In this document: positions 5,952 to 7,240 of the stretch, in pieces | Position numbering within the stretch: the stretch's first letter is position 1 | Layout of the letters: the number at the start of each line of letters is the position of its first letter | DNA from: Bacteroidota bacterium | Lineage (GTDB): Bacteria; Bacteroidota; Bacteroidia; Chitinophagales; Chitinophagaceae | NCBI GenBank assembly: GCA_023391315.1 | Contig: JAEWBD010000373.1 | Span: 1 to 7,240, forward strand | Reading direction: 5' to 3' | DNA length: 7,240 nucleotides | Position numbers and translations under genes: made by a program | Notes under the pieces: model-generated | Told to the model about the DNA's origin: nothing | The model's input: only the letters and a program-made list of their open reading frames with translations | Databases searched by the model: none

Positions 5952-6662
5952 CTATTTATCGTCCACCAGCTTTCCTTTAAATACTTTACGAAACTTATCC
6001 AATTTAGGTTTTATTACAAGCTGGCAATAAGGCTGCTGCATATTATTATCATAATAATCCTGGTGATAATCTTCCGCCTTATAAAAAACCGTATAGGGAC
6101 TTACTTCCGTAACGATCTTATTCGCGTAAGCCTTTTCTTCATCTAATTTATGGATATAATATTCAGCCAGTTTTTTCTGCTCATCATTATGATAAAAAAT
6201 GGCGGAACGGTATTGCGTGCCCACATCATTGCCCTGGCGGTTAAGCTGCGTGGGATCATGTGCTACAAAAAACGCTGCAAGCAGTTCATCATAAGAGATC
6301 TTTGAAGGATCATATACAATATTGCAGGCCTCTGCGTGGCCGGTGGTGCCGGTGCAAACCAATTTATAACTGGGGTTTGCCACTTCGCCGCCCGTAAACC
6401 CTGACGTTACAGAGATTACGCCTTTCAATTGCTTAAACTGTTCTTCCACACACCAGAAACATCCGGCGGCAAAAGTTGCCGTATCTGTTGCACGCATTCT
6501 ATCCATGTTTGCATCTTCTTGTTTTACCTGAGTCATTTTTTCAAATGTTTTTGTTTGATTAATAGGCTGTGCCTGTTGCCCACATGCTGCAAAAGGAATT
6601 GCAAAAAATATAAAAGCTGCCTTTCTGAATGGCTTTATAAAGATTGAATAAATGATATTCAT
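5952..6662 (-). CDS. msrA: MsrA, peptide methionine-S-sulfoxide reductase, predicted lipoprotein
   Basis: Repairs the S form of methionine sulfoxide in proteins. The 236-residue product has a basic then hydrophobic N-terminus ending IPFAAC, a lipobox with C27, so it is predicted to be exported and membrane-anchored. A low-complexity linker (about 28-60) precedes the MsrA domain, with GCFWCVEE (67-74; C68 catalytic, C71 next to it), GFTGG (88-92), TGHAEAC (107-113), HDPTQLNRQGNDVGTQYRSA (135-154) and EDYHQDYY (197-204). C213 in PYCQLVI is a candidate resolving cysteine. The protein is longer than bare-domain MsrA because of the signal and linker. It lies upstream of msrB on the same strand; together the pair would repair both sulfoxide forms outside the cytoplasm. 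Confidence 0.95.
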   Translation of the reverse strand: MNIIYSIFIKPFRKAAFIFFAIPFAACGQQAQPINQTKTFEKMTQVKQEDANMDRMRATDTATFAAGCFWCVEEQFKQLKGVISVTSGFTGGEVANPSYKLVCTGTTGHAEACNIVYDPSKISYDELLAAFFVAHDPTQLNRQGNDVGTQYRSAIFYHNDEQKKLAEYYIHKLDEEKAYANKIVTEVSPYTVFYKAEDYHQDYYDNNMQQPYCQLVIKPKLDKFRKVFKGKLVDDK

Positions 6663-6680
6663 GTTATAAATTTTATCAAT

Positions 6681-6717
6681 AGCACTGGCAAACGTTTTTT
6701 AAACTTTTACCAGTGCT
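6681..6717. terminator. Hairpin between the spondin-domain gene and msrA
   Basis: Perfect 8-base arms AGCACTGG (6681-6688) and CCAGTGCT (6710-6717) can extend inward by three A-T pairs past one mismatch. The hairpin begins eight bases after the spondin-gene stop when read on the minus strand. The following bases are AT-rich but lack a clean T-run, so it may be an imperfect terminator for that gene, or a structure in the msrA leader. Confidence 0.5.
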
Positions 6718-6724
6718 TAAAAAA

Positions 6725-7240
6725 TTATTGAAGTGTTACTTTGATAATATCACTTATTGCAGGCAGCGTTGTAAATGCATTGGGATTGGGCACTGCTTCA
6801 ATAGGTTTACTTTCATCAAGCGGTGTGCCAGCAAGGTTAAACTGCGTGATGCCTGCTCCGGGGAACTGGTTTACAGCCGTTCCGTCATCAAATAAGCCTA
6901 TAGTGGCAGATACATCGCCTTTTTGCGTGGCATCTATATCGTTGCCGGTTGTTGCAAAAAACCAGTCGTTTGAAAAACCATACATGGTAGCAATGGCAAT
7001 CCAGTCGCCTTTGACAACCGACAATGCCTGTGACACTCTACCGCCGTCAGCGCCATTAATTTTTGGCAGCAATACGGTACTTGCGGCTTCTTTTAAAACA
7101 TATACATTTTTAACACCCGGTTTTGTTTTTAAAGCGTCAGCCAATACATCAGCATTGCCTTTTTGTGCCAGTTCTTTCAGGCCTTCTCCCCTGTCGTTTT
7201 CGCCCACTTTATAAAACGGGTTTTCCGTACCATTATATAC
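6725..7240 (-). CDS. Spondin-domain protein (C-terminal part)
   Basis: Partial gene: the frame is open to the right edge of the window, with 171 residues visible. It resembles the bacterial Spondin_N family: LSVVKGDWIAIATMYGFSND, then WFFATT, a GDVSATIGLFDDGTAVNQFPG stretch with the conserved Asp-Gly-Thr and Asn, and a PGAGITQFNLAG segment. These secreted beta-sandwich proteins occur in many bacteria and have no established function there; the animal domain is in adhesive matrix proteins. A GTG at 7207 is not taken as the start, because similar coding sequence continues upstream (YNGTENPFYKVGE) and the signal peptide is expected beyond the window. A hairpin lies just after its stop, before msrA, suggesting a separate transcript. 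Domain assignment is from memory of the family pattern. Confidence 0.78.
   Translation of the reverse strand, partial: VYNGTENPFYKVGENDRGEGLKELAQKGNADVLADALKTKPGVKNVYVLKEAASTVLLPKINGADGGRVSQALSVVKGDWIAIATMYGFSNDWFFATTGNDIDATQKGDVSATIGLFDDGTAVNQFPGAGITQFNLAGTPLDESKPIEAVPNPNAFTTLPAISDIIKVTLQ

Noticed and set aside
6741..7214. 157-residue open frame on the plus strand
   Set aside because: It is antisense to the spondin-domain gene, which has recognisable conserved residues; the plus-strand translation looks compositional.
1..7240. tRNA, rRNA, CRISPR array, insertion sequence or prophage features
   Set aside because: No transposase, integrase, repeat-spacer pattern, terminal inverted repeats or tRNA-like cloverleaf was recognised by reading the sequence.

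Overview
The window looks like a chromosomal segment of a Bacteroidota species, plausibly a member of the Chitinophagaceae. The reasons are the protein flavour, two matches or near-matches to the Bacteroidota -7 promoter element TAnnTTTG, the lipoprotein-anchored enzymes, and moderate base composition with little Shine-Dalgarno signal. The lineage is inferred from these traits; no rRNA or marker gene is present.

Left part (1-4162, + strand) is a denitrification block. It opens with the C-terminal end of nosD (the start lies outside the window). nosF (ABC ATPase) and nosY (membrane permease) follow, each joined to the gene before it by a 4-base ATGA overlap. NosDFY is the machinery that supports copper-site maturation of nitrous oxide reductase, so nosZ and nosL are probably just upstream. 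Next is nirK, a copper nitrite reductase with all type 1 and type 2 copper ligands and both catalytic residues; it has its own likely promoter and a lipoprotein signal. After it come three tightly packed small genes: a cupin, a group III truncated haemoglobin and a DUF488 protein. No nitric oxide reductase is visible.

Middle part (4163-5256, + strand) holds a Crp/Fnr-family regulator and a small DoxX-like membrane protein. The regulator's recognition helix carries the FNR-type E-x-x-S-R residues. A near-perfect FNR-type palindrome lies between the two genes, about 41-44 bases upstream of the predicted start of doxX-like transcription. This makes a small, testable regulatory circuit.

Right part (5257-7240, - strand) carries msrA, then msrB, in the same direction. 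Both are methionine sulfoxide reductases with lipoprotein signals and so are predicted to act outside the cytoplasm. Upstream of msrA, separated by a hairpin, is the C-terminal part of a spondin-domain protein that runs off the window.

Read together, the segment couples copper-dependent nitrite and nitrous oxide respiration with functions that plausibly cope with nitric oxide and oxidative damage. That link is inference from gene order. No mobile element, CRISPR array, tRNA or rRNA was seen. The gene families are known; the less described parts are the cupin-globin-DUF488 trio, the NirK Trp-to-Ile change next to the copper ligand, and the FNR-like site.
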